A stretch of 64,000 bases of DNA from Gaertneriomyces semiglobifer (Eukaryota; Chytridiomycota; Chytridiomycetes; Spizellomycetales; Spizellomycetaceae), in contig JAHLKF010000003.1 in NCBI GenBank assembly GCA_025558075.1, positions 1,240,001 through 1,304,000 on the forward strand. The letters run 5' to 3'. Position 1 is the stretch's first letter. Every line of letters begins with the position of its first letter. The notes beneath the pieces were generated by a model. That model was given only the letters and a program-made list of their open reading frames with translations. It searched no databases and was not told the origin of the DNA. Positions 22,891 to 35,113 of this stretch are shown in pieces. A program made the translations under genes and the position numbers.

Positions 22891-25420
22891 CTAGGTGTGC
22901 GAGGATGATATGCGAGTTCGTTCGTATGGGCTCGAGTACCCGCTTCCCTTATTTCTCCGCAAATTGTAGGCGCTCCCTGGAATGTCAAGGTCGGCTACAA
23001 GAATTTCCGAGTCCTCTTCTTGGTAGACTGGATCTGATTGCGCGTGACGAGCACTGGAATTCGCCGACGACGGGTACGGCAAGGTTGTTCTGTCCGGTAA
23101 GTCAAGCTATAAGGAAGAATCGATTTCAATAATTTGAAGTTTAGAAACATTTTTCAGCCTATAAAAGAGGTCATTGATGCCAAAACCAATGGAATATTAC
23201 CTTGAGAGTAATAATATTTTCGTGGCGGTAACGGGTGGTCTCGTCTCCGAGACTGATTAACATTCGAGCGTACCTACATATCGGCTGCCTGACCGCATTG
23301 CCCAAACTGCTGCGCTTCTCTACCCTCTTCTTGATGTTCCTTTCTCGCACGTGTTCCAGCATCCACTCGTCCGTCTCTTCGTCCCAGAGAGCACGCTCCT
23401 CGATTTTCCGGCGCTCTTCAGCTGGAATGAAATTTTCGATAACCGCAGACTTGAGCGAGAGTTCCCGCGTGAGTTCGCGTATTGTGTCGATAAAGTCCGC
23501 ACGTTCATCTCGGAATGAGTCTTCCAAATTCGTGATTTCTGCTTTAGTCGACTGCAACTTCTGAAACAACTTTCCTAGTTTTTTGGTTTTGATGTCCACT
23601 TCTTCTTGTAAACTTGCGTAATGCTCCTCCATCATCATTTGCACCTCTTGTCGTTGTTCAAGCTCCTTCTGCAGTTCGCGCTCCCGTTTCAATTGTTCCC
23701 TCAACTTCTCCCCAGTCTCCTCTAACACCTTTTCGTTTTTCTCAACTTGCTCTAAAACGCTTACTCCCCCTACAATCATTTGAGTCTCCAGCGTCTTCAA
23801 TTTTGACGCTAATGCCTCTCGCATGGTGCGCTCTGCCTCCAACTCCAGTGCTCGTTGCTCAAGCTCCATGGATATTCGGGCCTTCTCCGAAGCGATTATG
23901 TCTTTAGAAGCCAACAGTGCATTCTTCTCGGATTCCACTTGAGCTTGAAGGGTAGCAATGGTTGAAGGATCTAGACCCGAGAGGTCAAATTGCGAATCCG
24001 TTCGGGCAGATCCCATGTTTCCTTCAGCACCTGCCTCCTCGACAACGATATCCGCTTCCTCGTCGTCCCCGTACTCATCGCCACTTGCCTGGCCCTCCAT
24101 ACCTTCTACTTCTGCTTTGCGTACCCTTGGCACTTTTCTTGTCACCCGTTTCTTTACAATTTTCGTGATGACTTTTGGCTCAGAGAGCGTTCCGCTTCCC
24201 AACTTCTGCTCCAGTGCCATTTTGAGTTTTGCTATCTCCTCTTGATATTGTCTCAGCATCGCATCTTTGGGATCCTCGTTAATCTTCGGCTTGTTCTTGA
24301 TGTTCTTGGCGCGGTTGGCATATCGAAGTGTGGAGACGGTTTCATCGAAATTGTAAGAGGCCGGGGATAACGTCGCAATCATGAGTGTCTTGGCGTTACC
24401 GCCTAAAGAGTCTTGCAGCAGTCCTAATTCTTGAGTTAGTACACTTTGCGAGAATGAGCAGCGTAATTATTTCGTACTTGTGAGTTTCGAGTCCCGATAT
24501 GGCACGTGAGTGCTTTTCCCATCCACCAGCGCGCTGATACAGTTCCCTAGAGCGCTCAAGCTCAGATTGATCTTCGTTGCTTCCTTCAATCTGTCACCAG
24601 TTGCTCCAGTTTTGCTCTGTCGTTCGCTTCCAGCTAAATCGACGAGGTGTAGTTTTCCCGCCTTGATGCGGTCGCCCTCTGACTGCTCGATCGTGATGGT
24701 AAATATTGAGTGCGATCTGCTAGACTGAGCATTCATCAGGGTTGCTCCCACTGACCGACTCTTGTTTCCCAAGTCCATCAAGCTTAGCATCTCCTTCGGC
24801 GATTTGACGATATGGGTTGAGAGATCCTTGACGTACACCCCGCTCTCCGGATGTTCCTTGATTTCAAGGCCGTGGGAAGGGCTTTGTGGGTTTTTGGGGG
24901 CCAACAAGTCTTTTATGTCCTCATTATAGATTTCGAGAAAGCTGATTCGGATGAGAAACTGCGTTTCTGGGCAGTGCGATATGTGCTCGAAGATATGGTG
25001 GAACGCCTGAGGGATAATACCGCGCAACTCAGGGGGATCAGGGAGGCCCTGCATAGAGAACGTTTTTCCCGTGCCAGTCTGACCTAAAGGTAAACTGCCA
25101 TTGGTTCCCGTGAAGCACATGACAGAGGAGTGTCCGGCATTTCACTGACCATAGCAAAACACAGTTCCGTTGAACCCGCGCAAAACCGCGTCTACGATTC
25201 CTCGAGCGGTCTTGTCATAGACCTGTGTTTGCGCAGAATCTTCGTCAAAGGCAGCGTCAAATGTGAACGACTTTTTCTCCTCCTTTTCATTCTTCGGATT
25301 CCAAATATCAATGCTACTTCTATTGTGATCAATGGACACAATTTTCTTGTGACCTTCAGCGGATTCCCGTTGACTAAATGGCCGGCAACGGATAGTGACG
25401 AGAACGTTTTGCTCGGACAT
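22891..25420 (-). CDS. Kinesin-2 motor (KIF3/FLA10 type)
   Basis: Four exons: 25420-25150, 25083-24478, 24423-23201, 23106-22891; 771 residues. The N-terminal motor has the P-loop GQTGTGKT (residues 91-98, split by the first intron), switch [12 protein letters not shown] and switch [24 protein letters not shown], the kinesin-2 form. The neck reads [29 protein letters not shown], diagnostic for KIF3/FLA10 rather than kinesin-1. A charged hinge, a coiled coil of about 250 residues and a tail with [18 protein letters not shown] follow, matching the KIF3B tail (RAENI..LDLPSRTT). Kinesin-2 drives anterograde intraflagellar transport, so its presence suggests flagellated zoospores. It starts 234 bp from the divergent UBAP1-like gene. 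Confidence 0.94.
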
Positions 25421-25654
25421 CTTTGCGCTACCAAAAGCGAGAGCACCTCTCCTTCTAGCTTGACAACGTCCGCCAAACCTCGGCTTTGCAGGTCGTTCAT
25501 CAGAGCGTCTGAATTGTAAGTTCGAATTCGGATTTGGGTCGCGTTATGCGCGTTATGTCAGCTTATCGATATATTGAAGGTCCGCGGCGTTGACATCGTG
25601 AAGGCTGCGAGCAAATGAGGCCTTGAATGGAACGAAACGCAGAGGGCAGAAGAC
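25421..25654. promoter_or_regulatory. Divergent promoter region, kinesin-2 / UBAP1-like gene
   Basis: The two start codons face away from each other across 234 bp with no ORF between. I identify no specific element. Confidence 0.5.
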
Positions 25655-26874
25655 ATGTCATCCCCAGTGATATCGTTACCAGGAAGAGGTGTGGTGAAGG
25701 TCAGGTTGCATGAAGGTATGTCGGTTTGGTGGTTTCTGTGAGGAAATGCATTGGCTTAGGCAGATTTGGTGCTATTGTAGCCTCACCGTATGCATCCCTC
25801 AACAACATATCCGTTACCGTTTCCCTTCCCAGACCACAACCGTTTCCGTCATTGTCAGGAGGGGTTGATAGAGCTGGAAGCGCTATCGTAAGAGCTTGTT
25901 TGCTGTGTTCGCTTCTGCAATGTGACTCTGACGACGGCCGATTCATGTCCCACGTTCCATGTAGCCTTCTTACGATTTCTCATTTGAGCGTTCCATTCTA
26001 ACGCAGATTGAAAGAATAAGTGGCGAGGCAGATGCAGAGCAGCGGCACAGGGAGGAAAGGAGAGGGAAGTTGCAAGAGCTGAGTCAACCACAGTTCCGGT
26101 CGACTGGATGGAATGCTCCAAGCACTTCCGTGTCGAACTCGTCACATGGCCTTGCTAGCAATGGGAATACCTCCCATGCTGAAGAGGATGATGATTTACG
26201 GCAACTAAGAGAGGTCATGGGGGCGGATTCGCCGCCCACTTGGAATTCTCAACTGGCGTCAAACTACCCGCAAGCACCGGCACCCACCGCACATCTTAGC
26301 GGAGGCGTTAGATTTGTGGACGTGGTACAGAAAGCACAAGCTCTCATGGCTGGCATGAGCCTGAATCAGAGCAATGCGTTGCCCCTGAGCTCATCCACGT
26401 CAAGCACCCCGCCCCCTATGCCCCCGAAACCAATGAACACGTCCTCAACGTCGGTCGGCGACAGGGATATGAATGCCCAGGTATGGTGTATGACCACGTT
26501 GAACACTGATCTAAAGACGCTAAATCTTTGGTTCATCGCTCTGCTAGGATCCGAGAACCCTTCGATACACGCAAATGGGGTTCCCGCTCCCCGCCGTCTC
26601 ATACATAGTTGGGGCCCTGGCACAGAAACCCAGTGCCAACGCTGACAAAGACATACTGGACTTCCTCCTAATATATACCTCATTACCAGCTTCGTATGAT
26701 GCCGCTGACGTCCACTTCGCAATGTCATTCCTGGGTAACGACACCGACGAAGTTCGCCGGTTTTGCGACGATGTCATCGCGTTATGTGAACTCGGCTTTG
26801 ACAAAGGAAATGTCCGACGAGCATTGAAGGAAGGCGGAAGCCGGGAAGCAGGATTGGAGATGCTGGTTAGGTGA
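25655..26874 (+). CDS. UBAP1-like protein with C-terminal tandem UBA (SOUBA-like) region
   Basis: Four exons: 25655-25715, 25760-25887, 26007-26480, 26548-26874; 329 residues. The C-terminal 100 residues line up in order with the overlapping UBAs of animal UBAP1: an MGF start with YIVGALAQK, DILDFLLIYTSL, a middle helix set DAADVHFAMSFL, then VIALCELGFDKGNVRRALKEGG and AGLEMLV. UBAP1 is the ubiquitin-reading subunit of ESCRT-I. A MABP or clear UMA domain is not visible; the N-terminus (MSSPVISLPGRG, then SVTVSLPRP) is not diagnostic. The middle is serine/proline-rich with a PPPMPPKP run and a coiled segment rich in E and R. It could be another UBA protein; the three-unit spacing favours UBAP1. 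Confidence 0.55.
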
Positions 26875-27204
26875 GGGTTGCTGCCGCCGGTGGCGCGTTG
26901 TAAAAGTGGCCGATATATTGTAGCAGGTGAATAAAATACACTTCAAGAGCGAATGAGAGCACTCCCAAGCCTCGTGGTTACCTGAAATGAAAAGCTCTTC
27001 GTCGTAGGCGAAGAAGGGAGACGGCGCGCAAGACCCTTGTCCGCGGACATCGCATGCCTCCCCGCTTGATACGCGACATCATTGCTAACAAAATCTTGCA
27101 GCGCCTCGCGGCGAGTTTTAATGTCCATCCCGCAGCAATCTGTGAAGTAGATATCCCGGTGTAACGTCTGGCGCATCATGCAACAAGTCTGTTCGGGAAA
27201 CTGC
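26875..27204. other. Intergenic, convergent 3' ends
   Basis: Short gap between the UBAP1-like and F-box/ankyrin genes; no feature seen. Confidence 0.4.
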
Positions 27205-28855
27205 TTAACTATCCACTTCGTCCGGGGACGCATCATCATCGTCATCAGTATCGATGTCATCATCGCTATCATCAACATTATTCTCACTACCGCTCCCGTC
27301 TTCATCGTCATCGTAATCCTCGTTCGCGTTAATTGCATCTGCCTCGAAGGAATTTCTAAGTTGCAGCCTGTACCGCTCACCGTCATACCGCTGTAATACG
27401 GATTTCACAAAAGTCGAGCAAGTTGCACTACTGCTATCATTTGGAACCGTCGCACCGGCTTCGCGCAACAACTTTTGCGCATCGTTTGACGTGGCGGTTG
27501 CAAGGGGTGTCACGACCATGTCCTTATTATCATCGAATGTGCGAGAAAAATTGGGATCAGCGAGCGGATGGCCCAGCAAATAGGTAATTAGATCCAGATT
27601 ACCGGTCACACATGCGAATATGAGGGCGGTGTTGACGATGTTAGATGTCACAGTACTCTGAAGTCGCGAGTGCTCAAAAACGGCTTTTACCACATCCACT
27701 TTTCCAGCCATCACTAGGGCGCCAACGGTACGGTCAGGGGCATGCGAAACCGAGCTTCCATTGTCTAACAGGTAGTTGATGGTATCAACCGTGGCGCACT
27801 CATCCATCTCCAATCCAAACATGCTAAAGAACAATGCTTCATCCGATTTTGCGTTGATGTCTGCACCATGCTCGAGCAAAGCACTCATCATGTCCCGGGA
27901 GCCGAGAAAGCCCGCGTTACTGAGTGGCAGAGGATACCCATTGTCATCGGTTTCATTGACCGGGTTTGCTCCATAGGTTAGTAATAGTTTCACAGTAGTG
28001 GGGTGGTTCGACCAGGAGGCTTTAGATAACGCCTTGTTGCCAAATGCTGTAATATCTGCATGAAATTTCTCTACGAGCAACTTGACACACCTGTCTTGCC
28101 CGTCCTCGGCAGCTTTAAGGAAGGTGGTATTAACAGAAGACGCGGGCAAAGAAGGAAGATGTCGTAGTAGGGCTTCGACCGTCAACCAATCCACTGCATA
28201 CTGTTTGACGTTCTCACGAAAGAACTCCTCCGTCATGCGCGAACCCGCCAGCAGTAATGTAGTGCGGAAATCTACGAACGGCTCTGGGTCAAGCCCAGCT
28301 CCATAGCGAAAATTCGCCCAAGGCTTCCCAGACCCGCTTCGAAAGTGAAAGCTTGCCCAGGGTTTTTCAAGGTGTTCACGGAAGCTGGGGTTTGTGCGGA
28401 GAACTCGATCCAGCACGGCACAAGCATACTCCGGTGAACCGAACGAGTTCTTTCTGGCGCCCTCAAGCGGCTGAATCACCAGAAGGATGTTAGATGTGAT
28501 GGTTAATGGATTATTGATCGTCAACTGGGATGTGGATCCCTGCTCTGGCAGCCCCATGATTGATACAGCGTCGCAGAACCCAATTCGGGGAGTCTGCCTG
28601 ATGTTCACTCACCTTTTCAATCATGCCCTTTAACCTATCCAGCTGGACGCTCTCATCGGTTGGGGCGAGAACCCAATCTGCAGTTGTCTTGACTGATCGC
28701 GCTAGCTGGTGACATCTTCTGGAGGCGATGGCGATACTTGACAAGCAGGAGAGCTGGGCGCCCGCCGCGGCGACAAATTCAACTATTCGCATCAGAAGCG
28801 TGTCCGGCAGGCGCAAGAAGGCCGGTTCCAGCGCTTGCGGAACACTGGTTGGCAT
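27205..28855 (-). CDS. F-box protein with ankyrin repeats
   Basis: Two exons: 28855-28613 and 28524-27205; 520 residues. An N-terminal F-box (LRLPDTLLMRIVEFVAAAG, SSIAIASRRCHQLA) would bind SKP1. At least six ankyrin-like units follow, for example CVKLLVEKFHADI, TTVKLLLTYGANP, DMMSALLEHGADIN, TINYLLDNGSSV, DVVKAVFEHS and DLITYLLGHPLADP. The tail is almost pure acidic (runs of Asp near 27216-27330). The architecture suggests a substrate receptor of an SCF ubiquitin ligase; the substrate is unknown. Such genes are often numerous and fast-evolving in chytrid genomes. Confidence 0.8.
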
Positions 28856-30065
28856 TAGGGTGCCCGCACGTACATACGACGGACGCCGTGTTCGTCGATC
28901 CGTGTCGCTCGTCGAAACTGACTTGTAAAGATCTTAAAGATCTCTAAGAACCGCCGGCAGAGAGGGTTGCAGCTCCGCTTTCTACTTTCTGTAGCAAAAG
29001 CAGCGATGAGTGAGTTGGTTGTGAACCACGCGCCTGCGAAGAAGTTATCTAGATCTACCCAAGACCGATGTGTTCGCTGGACAGGTTCCGTTAGTTTCTC
29101 GCTGTCAGCGCAGCACGGAGGAAGGATTCGCAAAGGTTTGTTATGGGCTTCAATACTCGTCACTCCACCAATACAGGCCAAGATTACGAAATGCAAAAAA
29201 TGCTCACAATCACCCACAAGTGGAAAAAGCACACTTCGTTACTAACAATGATGGTTTGCTGTTATTCTGCTACAGACGAGCTCACGATCTCTGCGCCTGC
29301 TTTGAAAGCGCTTGCCCACCACAAGATGGGTATCTGAACAGCTACGGAACTTCCCACTCTGACCTGCCCATCCAAGGACCCTGGCTTCTTCGCTGCCTTC
29401 TTATTAGCTTTCTGAATTCAATTCAACACAAATGTTGGTAATTCTTGATGCCGGTCTTCTGTAACCAAGTTTACCGATTCGCACTGGCGTCCCTCTAACT
29501 TTATCGAGCCGATGACATCTTTTTCCAGTAGTCACAACTGCCATCGTACCTACCCTTTTGCGAACTACAGCAGTAGCCTTCCCAGTAGTGAATTAGTCCA
29601 TTAACAGATGAACTCCATCATGTCCTTTTGCAGCGTGCGATTTCACGCACTAGCGGACGCTCTTGAGAATACAGGGGACGGCGCAAAGGCGGGAATGACC
29701 AACTGCTGTTGAGTACCGACGAGAAGCAGTTGAAACGGCAATGCGGTAAAGCGCATGAACTAGGAGACGTAGAGAGACCCAGAAGAATCAGTTTTTGGTG
29801 GAATTTATCTGCTCAGTTATCCGCATTCAAAGTTAGTCTCAACATCAATGTCGCTCCGTGAGAGCGTTTGAAGCTGTTCCTCATGGAATAATGCTTCGCA
29901 ATCGCTCTGTATGAAGTTCCTTAGCGTAATGTCTCCCGCAGTTTGGTTGTTATGCTTCAAAGAGAGCCGCGAGTCGCTTGTGTATCGGACGCATTTCTTT
30001 GTAGACTGGAGCACTCTCTTACCGCATTTTGCTCGACAAAAGGTTATCTTCCAAGTATCTGAATC
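28856..30065. other. Intergenic, 1.2 kb
   Basis: Between divergent genes. Frames at 28855-29232 (minus), 28967-29245 (plus) and 29817-30074 (minus) have no recognisable content. Nothing repetitive or RNA-like seen. Confidence 0.4.
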
Positions 30066-32538
30066 ATGGCTCATTGGGGAATGGGTGGCGGGGTAATGAT
30101 GAGTTTTTCTTTAGGGCTTATTGCCATTGAAGCTGTTTGTCGTTGCTGGATCTGATCTTTTGTGTCTTCATAGGGAATGCCGGGTGGCCATTTTCCCCCT
30201 CCACAATGGTCGGCACCGCCTGGTCTTCCTCCAGCACTGGGGGCTCCTGTAATGGGGGCGCCTGTAACCGCCATGGGCCCTCCCCACGCACTACCACCGC
30301 CCGGTGGGCAGGTATGTATGGGCATTGACCTCCAAAAACGGTTGGTTCTGACTGACATGAATCTGAAAGCCGTCTCAGAATCTATGGACCATTCATAAGA
30401 CCGCTGAAGGCCGTCAGTACTACTTCAACAACATTACGAAGCAGAGTAGCTGGGAAAAGCCTGAAGAGTTGAAATCTCCCATGGAGAAAGCTTTAGCGCG
30501 CACTTCGTGGAAGGAGTACGAGACAGCAGAAGGTAAAAAGTACTACTACAACACCGTCACCAAGGTCACTACATGGGAGACTCCTGCTGAAGTCAAAGCA
30601 TTGATTGAGACGATTGAAGCCTCAGCAAAGGCCGCGGAAAGCGGTGAAGCTTCTTCCGATTCGCCAGTACCTAGACGAGACAGCGAAATTGCCGCTTCAA
30701 CTGCACCACAGAAGCAAGTAAGCCTTAATTTTGCGACGCGAGAGGATGCGGAAAAAGCGTTCAAAAAGCTATTACATGATACTGGCGTAACGGCGACATG
30801 GACTTGGGAGGAGACCATGCGTGCTATTATCAGTCATCCAATGTACAGAGCCCTTCATACTTTGGCCGAGCGCAGAAACGCCTTTGAGCGGTACTGCGAA
30901 GAGAAACGACGGGAAGCAGAGGAGGCGCGACGGGCAAAGTTTGAAAAGGACCGTAATACTCTCCGTGCCTTGTTCGCCGAGTCTCAAGAAGTGACCCCAC
31001 GCACAAGGTATCGGAAAGCTATGGAACTGTTTGGAAGTAATTCGCAGTTTCGCGCGGTTGAGGAGCATGACAAAGAATCGATCTTTGCTGAGTACGTGGA
31101 AGAGTTGAGGTTAAAAGAGAAAGAAGCGATTCGTGAGAGCCGGAAAGAAAACATTGCCAAGTTTGAAAGAATTCTTCAACGATTGGCCTCCGAAGGCTTG
31201 ATAACCTTAGAAACCACGTGGTCGCAGGCGCAAGAGCTGTATCAAGCTCAACCAGAGTATCGGGCTGACCGGAAGCTGCAGAGCATGGAGCCCATTGACT
31301 TTTTGCTTACATTTGAAGCTCATATGAACGGTTTGGTGAACAAGTTCAACGAGAAGAAGGATGCTGAGCGGCGTGCTGTCAAACGACAGGAACGCAAGAA
31401 CCGCGATGCTTTCCGTGGCTTGCTGGCCGAGCTGAAGAATCAGGGCGTCATAAACGCGCGCACCGTTTGGCTCGACATTTATCCAATTATTCGGGATGAT
31501 CAACGTTATAAGAATGTGCTCAGACAGCATGGATCTACTCCAGTAGAACTATTTGGAGATTTGGTACTCGAGCTACTGGACAAATTCAGGTCTCAACGCA
31601 GAGCCATCGAAGACATCATGAAGGTTAGTACGCCAGAGTTCGTCCACAGTCTTTGTATTGATCCAGTCCAGCAGCTTATGGATCTCACTGTCACCGTGGA
31701 CATGCAATGTCGTGATTTTATCTCGTACTTCACGGAGGAGCAAAGACAAGAGTTCTCTGAGAAAACGTTTGAGCTCGTATATCAAGAAGTGAGTGTCTGA
31801 GGGTTAGCGCGTTACGTGAAACAGTGTCCTCTGACTAATGAGCCAACAGCTGCATGCAAAAGCCTGTAGCATTGAAAAAGAGGAACGCCGACGCGCGGAA
31901 AAGAAGGCTCGCAAGAGAATGGACGCATTCAGATCGCTATTGAAGAAACTGGATCCGCCCATCACCTTGGCTACGGAATGGTCGGCGGTTGAACCTCACG
32001 TGAAGCACACGCATGAATACGAATCATTAGACGCCAGTCAACGTATCGAAGCGTATCAGAAACACATGAGTCGCCTAAAAGAGAAGAGCGAACGACGTAA
32101 TCGACACAAGTCTTCGCGGTCGGATGGTGAGGATGAAGAGGAAGAAGATGGGTCGATTCGTGAAGAAACAGATCGGCGCCGAAGCAGGAGTCGGAAGCGG
32201 AGTTCTAGGCACGATCGCGGGCGTGACCGAGATTCAGAACGGAAGAGACACAAACGCCCGCGTTCCCCGTCGACCGAGGGTGAAGAGGAGAGGGATAGGA
32301 CCCGGTCAAGACGCAAGGTTGGTATCGCTGGAGTTATATTCACTTGCCGAGTATTGAGTTAACACTGACGGTCCTGCAGCGACAACATGAGTCGAGACCC
32401 GATGATTCGGAATTAGAGGAAGGGGAAGAGCGGCCAGAGGGGTACCGCTCTCACCGCGGCAGTACCAACGAACGGCGGCATGAAAAACACACTGCTGATA
32501 TGTACGATGACAGCGAGGAAGAAGGCGAAGTTCGATGA
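30066..32538 (+). CDS. PRP40: Pre-mRNA splicing factor PRP40 (PRPF40/FBP11)
   Basis: Five exons: 30066-30092, 30174-30311, 30370-31788, 31850-32317, 32380-32538; 736 residues. PRP40 is a U1 snRNP component that bridges the 5' splice site with branch-point factors. A glycine/proline-rich N-terminus leads into two WW domains (W61...W83 and W102...W124, both with YY-aromatic cores and TxxWE/SSWE ends). A run of FF domains follows, visible from [23 protein letters not shown], then [36 protein letters not shown] and [16 protein letters not shown]. The C-terminus is an Arg/Ser-rich and acidic tail. The first coding exon is 27 nt. Confidence 0.94.
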
Positions 32539-33385
32539 GCACGCCCATGCATGCATTTGACCAGTGTAAACCGCAAGTATACTCTGTTATCGCTGTGAAT
32601 ATACTGGCCTATAATCGCTTACAGCAACGTCAACCTACGACTGTGCTTTAAGAGCTTGCGGCTTGTCGTTGTGCTTGACAAGCCTTAACGCTTCGACTCA
32701 TCGCCTCGCCCACTTTCCTGTCAATACTATGCCTATCGCATATGAAGAGGGCCAGGATCCCTGTGGCAACGCCAAGTGGCGTTGAAGATGGGAAAGATGG
32801 GAAAATATTACTTCTGGAGCGGAACTTTGAAGTACGTGATGGGTGACATCCCTTGAAAAGGCATCAGATGTTCTCACACAACGCATAGATCGCCTCCAGC
32901 CGGTATGGGATTTCTGGGAGCTTTCTTGCGTGATGAGATATTGCTGCCTCCTATCTTCCAATGAGTTGTGAGACATTAGTATTTGATATCTTTCGTGTTG
33001 TTTGGGAGAGCCATGCTAAACCCTGTGCTGGTGGTCCACCATGTTGTGACCGCTGACGAAGCTCCGCAGTGGGAATGCACGTAGCGCCACTATTTTCCTG
33101 CAATTAGCGGTCAGATCTGATGCCATTTCATTCTGATCTGAGAGTCTCTAAAAACTAGGAACAAAAATGGAATAGATCGAGTGTGTTTTTTTAACCAGCA
33201 TTATGTGACCAGAGGTCCTTCCTAGGCGTTCCTGAACACCTTTCCATCTCCCAATTGATTCCTCAAGCCTCACTTCCACTCTCTTCCACGGGCAGGAGCG
33301 TTTGGAGAGCGAAAGTGGACATTTTATGCAGTAACCGCGACTCTGGAAAATCAAAGCAGTTTTCATCGGGTACAGTGACGAGGGA
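32539..33385. other. Intergenic with a possible small minus-strand gene
   Basis: On the minus strand between 32976 and 32640 coding-like pieces occur in more than one frame: an ATG frame starting MSHNSLEDRRQQYL, a second reading LPEIPYRLEAIYALCENI, and a third with a hydrophobic stretch LGVATGILALFIC followed by a charged C-terminus and a stop near 32650. I could not join them with convincing splice sites. It could be a small tail-anchored or mitochondrial protein gene or a relic. Confidence 0.25.
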
Positions 33386-34407
33386 ATGTCAGGAAGCAGG
33401 GGGACCAGAACAGAGGCGACGAGAAAAAAGACGTCGGAAACCACACTGCAGTCAGTGGTCTCCCGGCTAACTCGGGCGGTACTATGATGTGCTTTGTTGG
33501 TTTATCGTGCAACGTACTAATGGAAACTCTTCAGGCAGTTGGGGGAGTGCCTGACAGTATACCCGATGAGGAACTGGACAAGTACATTGCCGAAACCATA
33601 GTAAAAGAGGCCGCTCTGGCAGATAAACGATATCAACAAGTTGGCATCAGCGCTTATCTGGGCAAGGATCCAAACAGTCTCCCGAAACCCAATAAACGCT
33701 TTCTGGCCAATATAATACGTGACACCGATGCGCATAATGAGCGCCTGCTGCGTAGTACTGAGTTGGATCGCCGAAGTGGAACACAGAGGAGTAGATCTCC
33801 CATATCTGTCGGCGAATCATCTGAAGAGCTAAACAAGCCGAGTCGCAGAGCCAGATCTACTCCTGGTTGTGAAGGCTCGAATCCAAACATTGAAATCAAG
33901 GGCGCCTTCGCCTCACATGGCCGCTTGACAAATGACGGGGCATCAACACCCATCCATGCTGCAAGAGACACCCTTTCCGAGGGTTGCCGTACGCCATCAC
34001 GGCCGCGTATGATGAAAGGCCGCGGCGTCAGTGGTTCAGCTCGGTTGGACAAATATTTCGAGGAGAAGTATGATCCACGATACGATTTTGATAACTACGA
34101 TGACAGCAATATGGAGCGGTATATCGAGAACTTGGAAGAACTCGCTCTATCGAGAGAAGGAGCTCTGCCAACAGCGGAACGCAGCAGCCGCGAAAAACGT
34201 CGTAGTCGATCGAAGTCAAAGAAGAGCCGTAAATCTGATAGCATGTCCAGCAGCTCCTCCAGTGAAGATGATGCGCGGCGGCGAGAGCGGAGAAAGAAGA
34301 AGAAGAAGAAGACGCGAGACGAGAAGGACTCGCCACCGTCTAGTAAAAGGAAGAAACAGCTATCGCCTGATAGAGATGTGCGCATGAAGCCGGGTTGTCC
34401 GTGGTAG
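33386..34407 (+). CDS. Uncharacterised Lys/Ser-rich nuclear-type protein
   Basis: Two exons: 33386-33478 and 33535-34407; 321 residues. The N-terminal 110 residues are structured-looking: IPDEELDKYIAETIVKEAA, AYLGKDPN and KPNKRFLANIIRDTDAHN. The last motif resembles the LRNVIRHTDAHN segment of animal NKAPD1. A second conserved-looking block is LDKYFEEKYDPRYDFDNYDD. The C-terminus is a run of Arg/Ser and Lys (KKKKKK) typical of proteins in nuclear speckles or splicing. Function not known; the NKAPD1 link rests on one short motif. Exon 1 was added because it supplies an in-frame ATG and a GT-AG intron (33479-33534). Confidence 0.65.
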
Positions 34408-35113
34408 AACTGCGCAGCTGAGACGACCTGGTGACCAGGAGCTGATGGATCACATCACCTGAAACTGAACGAATCCTCGGCGGTTTGCCAGCATGTACGT
34501 GCTATTCAGCATACGGTCACTATCCTCAAGTAAGCTTTTACCGATGCTACAGGCAAGGTTTCCGAAACGACGCCTGCGACTACTGAGAAGCACGCACGGT
34601 GATGCTGATGAGTGCCAGGAGAGCGGTGCACCACCTGGCAGAGCTGGTCCCATCCTTGAAGTGCTGCTTAGACAGAGCAGTACCCAATCGTTTCGCCGAA
34701 CAACGTGGGACGGATGATATAGCTACGACTCTCGGAGCATGATACGGTTGGTAGTGGTACAGCATGATACCACGAACACTAAGTGCTCGGCAGTGTGTTC
34801 AAACTGCGGGAATGGATTTGCTTACCAAGCCCCATAGCATTTTCACATAAGAATTTATTCCTGGCATTGGAGGATAAGGATGGGGTCAACAAGTGCAGCC
34901 TTCCGGATATTGGGCAATTTCTGATTCGTCGATTTTTCTGCCACATAAAAAAATCATATAACAGAGAGTATGACTACGCTCCTGTATAATGTCCTGATGG
35001 TACTGTGGAATGATGTGTATTTCTTCCATCAAGCTAATACCCGAACATTATCTATTACAACGGGTTTCCAAAATTGCACTAAATCTTGCGCTATCAAAAT
35101 GTCAATGCTAACT
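34408..35113. other. Intergenic, convergent 3' ends
   Basis: About 700 bp, AT-rich toward 34.9-35.1 kb. A 74-codon frame at 34493-34717 has no homology I recognise. Confidence 0.4.

Noticed and set aside
26943..27386. 147-codon minus frame rich in Met/Ile/Thr
   Set aside because: It is the shifted shadow of the acidic tail of the F-box/ankyrin gene.
29817..30074. 85-codon minus-strand frame upstream of PRP40
   Set aside because: No homology, overlaps the PRP40 start, and has no splice partner.
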